The translations under genes and the position numbers were made by a program. Shown here one piece after another: positions 17,440 to 28,568 of a stretch of 64,000 nucleotides of DNA; position 1 is the first letter of the stretch, and the number at the start of each line of letters is the position of its first letter. The notes under the pieces are model-generated. The model was not told where the DNA came from and ran no database searches. It worked only from the letters and a program-made list of their open reading frames with translations. The DNA lies in the NCBI GenBank assembly GCA_021234155.1, contig JAJEKV010000077.1, positions 4,708,486 to 4,772,485 on the forward strand. The letters run 5' to 3'. This stretch comes from Isoetes taiwanensis. Taxonomy: Eukaryota; Streptophyta; Lycopodiopsida; Isoetales; Isoetaceae.

Positions 17440-19577
17440 TCCACCTTGTTAGAAACCATAATGCAATCATCCACATATAGGGCAATGATACAAAAATCAT
17501 TCTCAGATTTGAACCTATACAAATTTCCTTCATTTTTCAGTTTTTCAAAGCCATGTTCTTCCAGAAATTTATCAATGCACAAATACCATTGTCTAGGTGA
17601 TTGCCTCAGCCCATATACAGCTCGTTTGAGTTTCCATACCTTGTCAATTCCTATTTCAAAACCTTTTGCCTGTTGCATGTATATCTCCTCCTCCAACCTT
17701 GCATTTAGAAAAGCTGTTTTTACATCCATGTGATGTATCTCCAAATCATGGGCATTTGCATAAGCTAGTAATACTCTTATACTCGTTAGTTTTACCAAAG
17801 GTGAGAAGGTGTCTTCGTAATCTATTCCTCTTTTCTGAGTGAATCCCTGCGCCACCAATCGTGCCTTATATTTTTCTGATCCATCATTTCCTTTCTTTAC
17901 TTTAAATATCCACTTGCTGCCAACTATATTTGTACCTGCAGGTTTAGTTACCAACTCATATGTATTGGTTCTCTTAAATGAGTTTATCTCTTCAATCATG
18001 GCAGTTTTCCATTTTCCAGCATTCTCACATTGCAAGGCTTCCTCATATGATCTCGGTGCCTTAGATTCCATATTTGCCAGGACTCCCAGAATTTCTTCTT
18101 CTTCCAATCTTTTGCTTTTACCTCCTTCCAGTCTACCATAGTGACTTGTATCAAATTTTATTCCTTCTTTTAACTGCTCTACTTCTGTTGCTCTCCTTCT
18201 TTTAGTTTGCTTTTCTTCAATCTGATCACTCCTGTTTATATCATAATTTTCATTATCCATTTCCTTCTCACAACCTTCATTTGTAATGATTGCATCCTCT
18301 TCATCATCTAGATCTGCAGTAACATAACTATCTTTTATTTTTCCTTCTACTTTTCCATTATTTTCCTCATTTTCTGCTTTTAATGTACTATGTAGAACAT
18401 CCCTGTTTTTGTAGAGAATATTTTCATCAAATGTCACATCTCTACTAATGATTATTCTTCTTTGTTCATCATCATAGAGTTTATAGGCCTTAGAGATTTC
18501 GTCATATCCCACCAAAAAACATATCAATGCCCTATCATCCAATTTCCTCCTTAATTCCTTTGGAACATGCACAAAAGCAGCACAACCATAAACCCTGAAT
18601 CTTTCATATGTAATTTTTCTTCCATTCCATATTTCCTCTGCTAGATTTCCTGCTAAGCTTGCCAATGGCAATCTATTTTGAATGTACACAGCTGTATGCA
18701 CTGCTTCTTCCCACAAATAGTTTGGAAGATCTGTATGTTTTAACATAGCTCTTACAGAGTCTAAAATAGTCCTGTTCTTCCGTTCTGCAACTCCATTTTG
18801 CTGTGGAGAATATCGACAAGTCAATTGTCTTTTAATTCCTCTTTGTGAGCAGTAAGCTTTGAACTCATCTGACATAAACTCCCCACCTCGATCAGACCTA
18901 ATGCACTTGATTTTCTTATTTGTTTCCCTTTCCACTTCTGCCTCAAACAATTTAAAGGCATCAAAAGCCTGATCTTTAGTTCTAAGAGTGTAACATTTTG
19001 TCCTTCGAGAATAATCATCAATAAATGTTATAAAGTACCTTTTTCCATGCAAACTTCTCACATTCAAGGGACCACAAAGGTCTGAGTGTATCAGCTCCAA
19101 AACTCCCTTTGCTCTTTTTTGTGATCTTGCAAATGCCAATCGAGTGTGCTTACCTAGTTTACATCCAAGACAAGTAAAAGTTCCATGCACATCATCACAA
19201 GCCTCAAGCCTTCTCTTCTTAATTAAAAATTTCACATTGTTTTGATGAGTATGTGCTAATCTTTCATGCCAAATTCTTGCTGAAGGTAAGAAGGCAGCAT
19301 TTATACTTTCTGTCTGATGCTCACTTAGAAAACCAAATAAATTTCCCACACGTTTTGCCAAAAACTTGAGTTTATTATCATGAAGCACTTTACAAAATTG
19401 TTGTTCAAAAACAACCTTGTATCCTAAGTCAACCAATTGACTTACAGATATCAAGTTTCTGACAATATTAGGAATACACAAAACATCCTCCAAGTTAACT
19501 AATTCTCCTTCTAAATCATAAAGCTCTAACAGTCCAGCCTCTTCCACCTTTTGAAGTGTTCCATTTCCCATTTGCAC
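17409..19577 (-). pseudogene. pol: copia-2 protease end, integrase and RT core
   Basis: About 720 codons. Integrase HHCC (WHERLAHTHQNN ... CLGCKLGKHTR) precedes the catalytic core: HSDLCGP, RSDRGGEF and NGVAERKN supply D, D and E. The RT then begins with SKWIFKVKKGNDGSEKYKAR and runs through HHMDVKTAFLNARLEEEIYM to the catalytic YVDD. It terminates in the 20-bp duplication. Upstream of 19577 the frame continues into the protease (LDSGAKRSIV at about 19645), after an in-frame TAA at 19665-19667 where the family normally has tryptophan. The link to gag is broken by the nested element. Confidence 0.93.
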
Positions 19578-19823
19578 ATGATGTGAGTTCTTTAGTCTTC
19601 TTTCCTTAAGTGCTCCTGCAGATTTGACTATGCTTCTCTTAGCTCCACTATCTAGAACATATAATTAATGGTCAGACTTATCATTCAAAACACTCAAACT
19701 ATTGCTTATGATTACCTCAGCATCAGGGTCAGTTTCTTCAATATCAGCCTCCTTTGTCACATTAATTGATGCATGTTCCTTGTTCACATTACCTCTTCCT
19801 CTTCCTCTTACATTTTTAGATCC

Positions 19824-21496
19824 TGTGACGGGCCTGGCCAGTTAACCTTTATGGTAACTGGAGATCCCATCAATCTCGACCATTGGATCTACTTAAGCTT
19901 AAAAACTTAAGAAATTAACTCATGCATCTGCAACAATAACACTTAGGTAAAGAATTTAATCTTTGTACATATTCTAAGGTTCCAAACATGTACTTGCCCA
20001 TTACTCAGCAATATCCCCGCACACTATGAATGATCTTAATAATTGTAACTTCAAGCCCATATATAATAATAATAATAGTAATAATAATCAAGTTTATTGA
20101 ATAGCAATCCACACACTTCCACTCTCGCCTTTCCGAAGCTTGGCTACTTTCCGGAGCATCTCACACCTCTGCTTACACCATCAACCACGGGGTTAGTCAC
20201 ATGGACTAAGTGGGGATCGGGGATCTAGGATATATCTTAAAACAATCACCACAAAGCCTTAACTTAGAACAATAACTTAGCCTTACCGTAGCCTGCCCCA
20301 CGCAACCTAGGTTACTTAGTCCAACAAGCATAATCACAATGCATAATTACACCAAGCATGACCATTGCAACTTAATTCCAACATTAAAAACACATATACA
20401 ATAACCAAGCAATCATAGCATCAACATTGCAACCAATATTCCTCACGGGTGCGAGCAAGGTCAACTTCGGTGTCGGGCCGGTGACATAGAGGCGGGGTAA
20501 CCACGTGTGTACACACCCATCTCCATTGCGTCCAGCATTGGAGGACCACTTAACTGTGCATGACGTTGTACCATATGGTACCAACGCCCGATGTTCAAAT
20601 AATACCATAGCAGCGTGCAATAACGCGAGTCTAGACCATCGCACCTAGACTCGGCCTGAGGAGGTCTATATTAAAGAATTATACTACACATAGATCACAA
20701 TACTATGAATTCCACCCAATATCAATTAGGCACATTTCCATATCAAATTTACCTTAGAAATTCCATAATTTACACCTCATGCAACAAAGGAAATCCTCAT
20801 ATAAACATTACTATCTCTACCATGCAACATGCAATGCCGGTGCTTAAGCAAAATACAACCTTCACTAATATCTTATTACTTTTAACTAGATCAACTTCCT
20901 TCAAATTACTACTTATAACCTTAATGGCGGTGGCTTCCATAACCACGCTAACTAGTTTATTGAATTGGTTAATATGCTTTCGCTATCCATTAACCATGCA
21001 TGCCTATTCTATTCTATTCATGACCATGCTCATATGATTTAACTCCAAGTTTATACTACGTTCAAAGCAATCATTATTAAATCAACACAGACTATACAAA
21101 CACTAGAAAACCCGGGTGTAAGGCTTGCTCCCACACGGAATCCGCTTGCTTCCTCTGTGCTCCGGCAAAGAACGCTCCCGGATCTACGCACACAACTTCG
21201 CTCCTTCAACAATCCATCGCAATCTATCTCCTTCCGAATGCTTCACCATCACATAAAAACTTCTTTCCCCATGGAAAACTCCTTCCCCCTAAGAAATCAA
21301 GAATAATATTGTTGCACTTATATATAACCTAGCAATGCCCTTGCATGCATGCATGCATACACTTGCATGCATGGACACATTGCATGCATGTATTCTAACA
21401 CATAATCATTTATTTTACCTTGAAAATGCACTCTTATATAATGCTTAGCGTTACTTACATCTTAATGTTGGTGCTAGGTTGCTAGGTCCGATTCTG
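19824..21496 (-). repeat. 3' LTR of the LARD-like element
   Basis: About 1.67 kb, starting TGTGACGGG. Matches the right LTR over its whole length. Differences cluster in short GC-rich spots (for example near 19830, 20150, 20490, 20650 and 21165), while long AT-rich runs are identical. It contains a GCATGCAT-rich microsatellite near 21343-21390. Confidence 0.88.
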
Positions 21497-21614
21497 ATCT
21501 CTCCTCCAAAAATTCAACCCATGTCCTCATGGGTGCATCTTAAACACTCATGAAAAATCTAGTTTGTATCTCCCTTTGTGACATCTTCATTGGAACAAAC
21601 TCAACCATTGATCT

Positions 21615-21648
<34 letters not shown>

Positions 21649-23649
21649 TCGCCTCCTTAATTACTCGGGTCTCTTCCTTTATGCTTTCACATCTTAATCC
21701 TCAATTCAACATACTCCCAAATGAATACAATTTTGTCCCTTAGAACTGACCCATCCTTGTCAAACACAATTGCTTAGCCTTCCAATCCAAGATGATGCAT
21801 CTCCAAACTTGAAAATTCAAAGCTAGCTTCATACAAGTAATTTAAGCTAAAGGAAAGATACATATTAGATAGCTCAATGCGACCCTTCTAACTTTCAATT
21901 TAACATACCGCCAAGTCTAGAACTAACTCAAATATTATGGTATACTACATATCCAATTCAATATAATAAACATAATGCGATTTAGCAACTTTTTCATAAA
22001 AAGATGCGTGCCATAGAAAAAAAACCCACCATTCAAAAAGAGATACTCGGTCGAACTAGATATGTAATCTCTTGAGACTTCTTGGGTGGCCAAATCCAAA
22101 AGTAACAAGCAAAATACATAATCAAGTCCCCAGTGCGGGTATCTTATAACTAGGTATGCTTAAGTTGATACAAAGGGATCCCATAAAATTATAACCCATG
22201 GTGAGAGGAATTCCTCTGAGTTCATCCAATGACATTGAAGTATCCTAGGCTATACACTTGGCCTCTATATTTAGCCTACTTCCATACATATTACCCCATC
22301 ACCTTTGGTTAGTCTTTCAACAAGATTTTATAGGCATCAATTGCCGTTAATTTGATGAAGCTCTTACTTCATGTATTTAGTTCACAACTTCAATCCTTTT
22401 TGTATCCTTAATCAAGTAATGCAATCACCATCCCTCCATTAATTTACAATCACTTCTAGCATGCCAATAATTACAATACATGGAAGCACCATTACTAGAT
22501 GTACTTACAACTCTTCTATTACGTTCTAAGATTTTCCAAAAATGGCACTTCCCCATGTCTATACATTCCCCTCTGCCTTTATCTCATATGCGGGCCTTAT
22601 CGACAACTCTTTCGTTCAATTTCATGGTTCACCTACTACCACGATTAAATATGTTATTCCTCTATTCATCGTCTTCTTCTTCCTTATCCATAAGATAGAT
22701 AACATTGTTCAATCTTGGCCAATCAATTCTTCAATCTGCCATAATTTAAGTGTATATCATTCTCTAAATATAAATCGTAACTTTGACCACTTTGTTCCAT
22801 TAAAGCTTTCTTATACTTCAAAGTTTTTCAAGGCCAAGAACTTTTCAAGGCTATCACCAGACTATTCTAGCCATAACCTAAGGCCAACAACTTTATAGAC
22901 CTCAAGTAGGACCATGATGTAATCATGACATTTCCTTCTCGTCACACACGCTATTTACACATGAGCTTCAATCGACTATCCGCCAATCTTATTTTATAAG
23001 CATATCTAAGCATTCTCAAAACTTGTCTTACAACCACCGTGTTTGTAACCTTATCCCACCATAGCCTTTGAATGCTATCAACAGCAACTTATTGTTATTT
23101 CACCCTTTGGATAGCAATATATAGATCTTTGCTGGTTTTCTCAATTTTTAGCTTCAAAAGGATGCACCTAACATCACATCAAGAATCTTATTCACCCGAT
23201 ATGGTGAGATGAACCTTCCACGAATATCATAGGCATTATATATCATGCCTTTGCTTATTCTAAATTTTCTTGCCACGGTATGCTACTCACGAGATCACAT
23301 CTACATTATAAGAAGTGGTTACCAAAGTGAAGCGCCAATACACGTAACTTAATCTCCCTCAAGCATCACTTCCATGCTATGCGCACATTGGCAACCCTAA
23401 ATCAAAGTTAGCCCCTTGATGAAGTACATTTTTCTAGCTTATACGCTGCGGGATAGAAAATCAACCAAGATTATAGAAATACCATGTAATCAATTTCACA
23501 TACCTTCATAAAACAATTTGTCCGCCTCCTCTAAGGCCATCATCTCCACATATATTCAATTGAATACTATTAGCATAATCCAACAACCTCAACTTGAATC
23601 TAGACCGTTATCATACATCCAAGGATCAACTATGCTCACGATACCAAGC
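21497..23649. other. Non-coding interior of the LARD-like element
   Basis: AT-rich DNA with no gag, protease, integrase or RT motif seen in any frame. It includes a run of 29 T residues (21618-21646). The longest open stretch, near 22542-22898, is 118 codons, low in complexity and unrecognised. Confidence 0.75.
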
Positions 23650-25323
23650 TGTGCGGGGACTGGCGGTTAACCTTTATGGTAGCGGAGATCCCATCAATCT
23701 CGACCATTGGATCTACTTAAGCTTAAAAACTTAAGAAATTAACTCATGCATCTGCAACAATAACACTTAGGTAAAGAATTTAATCTTTGTACATATTCTA
23801 AGGTTCAAACATGTACTTGCCCATTACTCGGCAATATCCCACACACTATGAATGATCTTAATAATTGTAACTTCAAGCCCATATATAATAATAATAATAG
23901 TAATAATAATCAAGTTTATTGAATAGCAATCCACACACTTCCACTCTCGCCTTTCAGGAAGCTTGGCTACTTTCGGGACATCTCACACCTGCTTACACCA
24001 TCAACCACGGGGTTAGTCACATGGACTAAGTGGGGATCGGGGGATCTAGGATATATCTTAAAACAATCACCACAAAGCCTTAACTTAGAACAATAACTTA
24101 GCCTTACAGTAGCCTAAGCCCACGCAGCCTAGGTTACTTAGTCCAACAAGCATAATCACAATGCATAATTACACCAAGCATGACCATTGCAACTTAATTC
24201 CAACATTAAAAAACACATATACAATAACCAAGCAATCATAGCATCAACATTGCAACCAATATTATTCCTCGGGTGCGAGCAAGGTCAACTTTCGGTGTCG
24301 GGCCGGTGACATAAGGCGGGGGTAACCGCGTGTGTACACACCCATCCGCAGCTTGCGTCCGGCATTGGAGGACCACTTAGCGTGCATGGCGTTGTACCAT
24401 ATGGTACCAGCGCCCGATGTTCAAATAATACCATAGCAGCGTGCAATAACCGCGAGTCTAGACCGCCAGCACCTAGACTCCGGCCCCGGAAGGTCTATAT
24501 TAAAAGAATTATACTACACATAGATCACAATACTATGAATTCCACCCAATATCAATTAGGCACATTTCCATATCAAATTTACCTTAGAAATTCCATAATT
24601 TACACCTCATGCAACAAAGGAAATCCTCATATAAACATTACTATCTCTACCATGCAACATGCAATGCGGTGCTTAAGCAAAATACAACCTTCACTAATAT
24701 CTTATTACTTTTAACTAGATCAACTTCCTTCAAATTACTACTTATAACCTTAATGGCGGTGGCTTCCATAACCACCGCTAACTAGTTTATTGAATTGGTT
24801 AATATGCTCGCTATCCATTAACCATGCATGCCTATTCTATTCTATTCATGACCATGCTCATATGATTTAACTCCAAGTTTATACTACGTTCAAAGCAATC
24901 ATTATTAAATCAACACAGCTATACAAACACTAGAAAACCCGGTGTAAGGCTTGCTCCCCACACGGAATCCCGCTTGCTTCCTCTCAGGTGCTCCCGACCA
25001 GCGGCTCCCGGATCTACGCACACAACTTCGCTCCTTCAACAATCCATCGCAATCTATCTCCTTCCGAATGCTTCACCATCACATAAAAGACTTCTTTCCC
25101 CATGGAAAACTCCTTCCCCCTAAGAAATCAAGAATAATATTGTTGCACTTATATAACCTAGCAATGCCCTTGCATGCATGCATGCATACACTGCATGCAT
25201 GGACACATTGCATGCATGTATTCCTAGCACATAATCATTTATTTTACCTTGAAAATGCACTCTTATATAATGGCAACGTTACTTACATCTTAATGTTGGT
25301 GCTAGGTTGCTAGGTCCGTTACA
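23650..25323 (-). repeat. 5' LTR of the LARD-like element
   Basis: 1,674 bp ending GGTCCGTTACA at the target duplication. Nearly identical to 19824-21496 in its AT-rich parts, including the GCATGCAT run (25171-25218). Confidence 0.9.
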
Positions 25324-25727
25324 GATCCTCTCCCATTATTAAAGAAACCTCTGCCTCTTCCACGTGGGCTGGAACAATTGCTTGCAATGTGTCCATAACC
25401 TTCACTGTTAAAACATCTAAGGTCCCTGGTTTCTTTATTTCTTGGGCAGTGTGCCTTTAGATGTCCAAACATCTTACATGAGAAACATGGGCCAATCTTC
25501 CTCTCGCTGCTCTTACCTTTTCCAGCATATAGAACCTCAGTATGCTCTTCTTCCTCATCTTTTGTTAATTTGCTTTGTTCTATTTCTGTTCTGATTAATG
25601 CTTCAGCCTTTTCCCTGTTTCTTCCTACTGTTCTAATTAATGTACTCAATTGACCAAAACCAGAAAAAGCTCTAGCAAGACTGAGTACCTGAAATTCTCG
25701 TGTAACTGGCACTTTGGCAGCCTCCAA
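25302..25727 (-). pseudogene. gag: copia-2 gag, C-terminal part with zinc knuckles
   Basis: Encodes the second half of Gag. A helical region (REFQVLSLARAFSGFGQLST) is followed by an acidic linker. A CCHC knuckle CFSCKMFGHLKAHC and a second knuckle CFNSEGYGHIASNC follow; in the second the usual second cysteine is replaced by serine. An RG-rich tail (SPRGRGRGFFNNGRG) ends where the nested LTR element starts. It is out of frame with the N-terminal part because of an extra T in a T run near 25757. Confidence 0.88.
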
Positions 25728-25743
25728 GTCTGCAATGATGTTG

Positions 25744-26190
25744 TCAAACTTCTGGAAAAAACAGTGTGAGATTATCCTTTTCTTGAAACTTAAGCTTCCT
25801 CAATTCCCTTTCTAACATATCCAGCTGAGAAGTATTTTTCATCTCATATGTTTTGATAAGATAATCCCATATTTCTTTTGGTGTTTTATCTCTGATTTTA
25901 TGCAGAATACTAGATCCCAACTTACTTGCAATAATTACTCTAGCTTCTTGCAATTTTCCCTTCAGATTATTTCCTCCACTTACAGTTGCTGTTGCAGCAG
26001 ATGTACCTTCTCCATGTGACATATTCACTGAGCCACTATCTCCTTCAGCTTCAGTTTCACCACTTACATAATCCCAAAGACCTTCAGCTTCTAAGACATC
26101 TTTCATTCTGCCTTTCCATGTCTGGAAACCTGCTTCTCCTTCAAACATGGTTATTCCACTTAGCAAGCTTGCACCCAGCCTTGTTGCCAT
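25744..26190 (-). pseudogene. gag: copia-2 gag, N-terminal part
   Basis: Starts at the ATG encoding MATRLGASLLSGITMFEGEA, 31 bp downstream of the primer-binding site. It contains FQTWKGRMKDVLEAEGLWDY and the 'KEIWDYLIKTYEMKN' block typical of copia Gag (UBN2 family). It ends in the homopolymer frame change. Confidence 0.88.
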
Positions 26191-26220
26191 GATAACCAAA
26201 CTCTGATAGCTTAACCAGCT

Positions 26221-26231
26221 CTGATACCAAT
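26221..26231 (-). promoter_or_regulatory. Primer-binding site of copia-2
   Basis: TGGTATCAGAG on the minus strand directly follows the 5' LTR. It is complementary to initiator tRNA-Met, as in copia-1. Confidence 0.9.
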
Positions 26232-26232
26232 G

Positions 26233-27161
26233 ATAATTATCACTGAAGATCAACTCTAGCAAAGCATTCAACTTTTAGCAAAGCATTAGCTTATAACCAT
26301 TGAACTTAATGAAGACAATGCATATGAACTATTATTCACTTAGGCAATTTGCAATGGTCACGAAACTCCACCTTATAAACTTTATTCAGATATTCAACTT
26401 CAAATACATTAGGTTCGGACTTCCCCCTTGAAGTCAATTCCGGCTGCACATCTGCTTCACCATTTGATTCTCTATGTTCTCCTTTAATACTCCGATCAAC
26501 CTCCCTTTCGGTTCGCAGCAATCTTCTCTCTTTCTAAGCTTGGTTTACTCGATGGCACTGTTCCATTTGACCGAATGGTTTCCTTCCTTGTATGGTCAAC
26601 AACCGACCTGTTAATCTGCATGTATTTAACATATCCCATTTTCCAATGGTTCTTAACCACAAGCCTCTCAATGGTTCTAAACCATAGACACCTTAAACGA
26701 ATGCCAAATACATTAGGTTCGGACTTCCCCCTTGAAGTCAATTCCGGCTGCACATCTGCTTCACCATTTGATTCTCTATGTTCTCCTTTAATACTCCGAT
26801 CAACCTCCCTTTCGGTTCGCAGCAATCTTCTCCCTTTCTAAGCTTGGTTTACTCGATGGCACTGTTCCATTTGACCGAATGGTTTCCTTCCTTGTATGGT
26901 CAACAACCGACCTGTTAATCTGCATGTATTTAACATATCCCATTTTCCAATGGTTCTTAACCACAAGCCTCTCAATGGTTCTAAACCATAGACACCTTAA
27001 ATGAATGCTTTTCTTTTCATACCTTAACTTCACCATGAGCCACAATGCAAACTTATCTCTCTTAAGTCTCAAACAGTTCAACCATAAGGTAAACGTAACA
27101 CTCTTTACTCATAACAACTTTAACTTCCTTTCACTAGATTAATTCATGACATTAACTTTCA
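26233..27161 (-). repeat. 5' LTR of copia-2 with an internal duplication
   Basis: 929 bp, about 315 bp longer than its partner. The excess is a tandem duplication: 26401-26704 is repeated at 26705-27008 (unit 304 bp, starting CAAATACATTAGG). The two units are more alike than either is to the other LTR (both carry the 14-bp segment missing there), so the duplication arose inside this LTR after insertion. Confidence 0.92.
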
Positions 27162-27166
27162 AGTTT

Positions 27167-27492
27167 GACACCCTTTCTCACGCAATCACTAAGATCATTG
27201 TAGCTCATGGAGCACTTGATGGTTTGGATGTGCTCCAGACGAGGAGGCAAGTAGGCCATGGGAGATGAATGACCTCTACCACCGAATGGAGCTGCCTTTA
27301 TAGTCAAGTAAAATTATTGATGTGAATTATTGGTGTACATTGTAGCGCCATTATTGAGCGTGTACAAGTATCATATACACGTACAAGTATAATGCATAAT
27401 TTGTATGGATATATGTATCATGTGACCTCATGTATCTTGGGCTCAAGAAGTAGGTGAAAGTATTTGTGCTTGAGCAAATTAGCTGTGCTTGA
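27167..27492 (-). repeat. Local repeat R, copy B, right part
   Basis: Continues copy B after copia-2, matching 15055-15366 of copy A ('aagatcattgtagctcat-gagcacttgat' and 'tatagtcaagtaaaattattgatgtgaatt'). The minus-strand peptide SMSYNDL is retained. Confidence 0.8.
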
Positions 27493-28033
27493 AATTCTCA
27501 AAATTGTGTTATTCTCTCCAATTAATTAAATCATGCTTGGTATGGATGTATGGAATTTGCTATACTGTATAACAAGATATGCAAAATACTATAAGATTTC
27601 AGGCAATATACTATATGGTGTTGATTTTGTACGTGCAAAACATAATTATAGGGGCTCTCGCTGCCCTACGTCATCCCCCGTGTGAATATACACCCAAACC
27701 AAAGGGGGTTTGAAGGGGGATTTAATTTAAAGGCGTGTAATGTAATGGTTTTTGTTAAAGGTTTAAAATTTTTTTTGCCCCTTCGGGGCTAAAAACAAAC
27801 AACGTTATTTCACACTTGGATGAGTTGATGTATATTTTGTAATTAATAATATGTCGGATATAAAACATGTAACAATATCTAATATGTAGCATTATAACAA
27901 AAAAAAACAAATACTAATATGAAGCCTAAGAAATTATAATATTATAGCATAATGTAACTTAATTACATACGCTAAAGAAGCATATTATTTAGTCATTGAA
28001 GATAGTAAAAGTAGTATATCAAAAAACAAGCAT
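27493..28033. other. Intergenic, nothing recognised
   Basis: AT-rich, with a GC-richer patch at 27650-27790 that includes GGGGCTCTCGCTGCCCTACG and a CCCCTTCGGGG hairpin. No open frame or repeat partner was seen. Confidence 0.5.
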
Positions 28034-28453
28034 TCAATATGGATAGCGGCTTAAGATGCGATACACATCTTGGTTGATTTGCCTATCAAACAACCGGCAG
28101 AGGGCAGTTAGCCTATTTACTTGCGCACGTAATTGCCTCCGCTGATCTATGTCCAAACGAATGTGCGCATCAAGAATGAAGTTCTCAATTGAGTTCAGTG
28201 CGTTACGGATTTGTTGCATAGACGAGCACATGTCATTGATGTATCTAACTAACCATAGTGACATAACGTCAATCGGGTCCTCGCCATGTGGAGGTGGTGG
28301 TTGTGCTGATGGCGGAGGAACTAACTGCACTTGAACTTCAATTGTTGGGCTTTCTGGTACTATGATAATTTTGGGCTCCACATTATTGCTTACTTCAGGA
28401 ATGACGAGGATGTCACGTGGAGGTGATTCATTGGGAGCTTCTATAACCTGCAT
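28034..28453 (-). CDS. Helical-domain ORF next to the candidate Rep transposase
   Basis: 139 codons. The first third is Pro/Val/Glu-rich and looks disordered (IIIVPESPTIEVQVQLVPPP). The rest is predicted by eye to be alpha-helical, with heptad-like hydrophobics (YINDMCSSMQQIRNALNSIE, RRQLRAQVNRLTALCRLFDR). It follows the Rep-like ORF on the same strand by 115 bp. The gap has a plausible donor (GG|GTATTG, 28559) and acceptor (CATGCAG, to 28448), but a TGA in the upstream frame precedes that donor, so a single spliced product needs a different junction. Separate helical oligomerisation domains are reported for Replitron transposases, which is why the pairing is noteworthy. No database match is claimed. 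Confidence 0.4.
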   Translation of the reverse strand: MQVIEAPNESPPRDILVIPEVSNNVEPKIIIVPESPTIEVQVQLVPPPSAQPPPPHGEDPIDVMSLWLVRYINDMCSSMQQIRNALNSIENFILDAHIRLDIDQRRQLRAQVNRLTALCRLFDRQINQDVYRILSRYPY

Positions 28454-28568
28454 GTTAACAAAACAAATTGATGAGATTGAGCAAATGAGAACGTAATGAA
28501 TGTGTTATTATACTAGATTTTAAACTAGATGACAATTACTATAGTATTCTATTCAATACCCGCAAGTG

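Larger units (their letters stand above)
19824..25323 (-). mobile_element. Non-coding LTR element (LARD-like) nested in copia-2
   Basis: A 5,500-bp insertion with a 5-bp target duplication GATCC (19819-19823 and 25324-25328). It has two LTRs of about 1.67 kb (19824-about 21496 and 23650-25323) starting TGTG and ending ...CA. The 2.15-kb interior has no protein-like open frame. A primer-binding-site-like TGGTATCGTGAGC (minus strand, 23634-23646) sits next to the right LTR, and a purine tract GGAGGAGAGA (minus strand, about 21498-21507) next to the left, giving minus orientation. This matches the definition of a large retrotransposon derivative: LTRs and priming signals without proteins, mobilised in trans. 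The autonomous partner is not in the window. Confidence 0.88.
15654..27161 (-). mobile_element. Ty1/copia LTR retrotransposon with a nested element (copia-2)
   Basis: An 11.5-kb span on the minus strand. It is bounded by LTRs starting TGAGAATT/TGATAATT and ending ACTTTCA, and by a 5-bp target duplication AGTTT (15649-15653 and 27162-27166). A primer-binding site TGGTATCAGAG adjoins the 5' LTR (26221-26231). A purine tract (CATGAAGGGGGAA on the minus strand, 16268-16280) adjoins the 3' LTR. The coding region runs gag to RNase H but is cut at the gag/protease boundary by the 5.5-kb LTR element at 19824-25323. Stops, a homopolymer frame change and a 20-bp duplication show it is dead. It is inserted into repeat R copy B. 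Confidence 0.95.

Noticed and set aside
21618-21646. 29-T run taken as the poly(A) tail of an inserted retroposon
   Set aside because: No target duplication and no element sequence behind it; treated as a homopolymer in the LARD interior.
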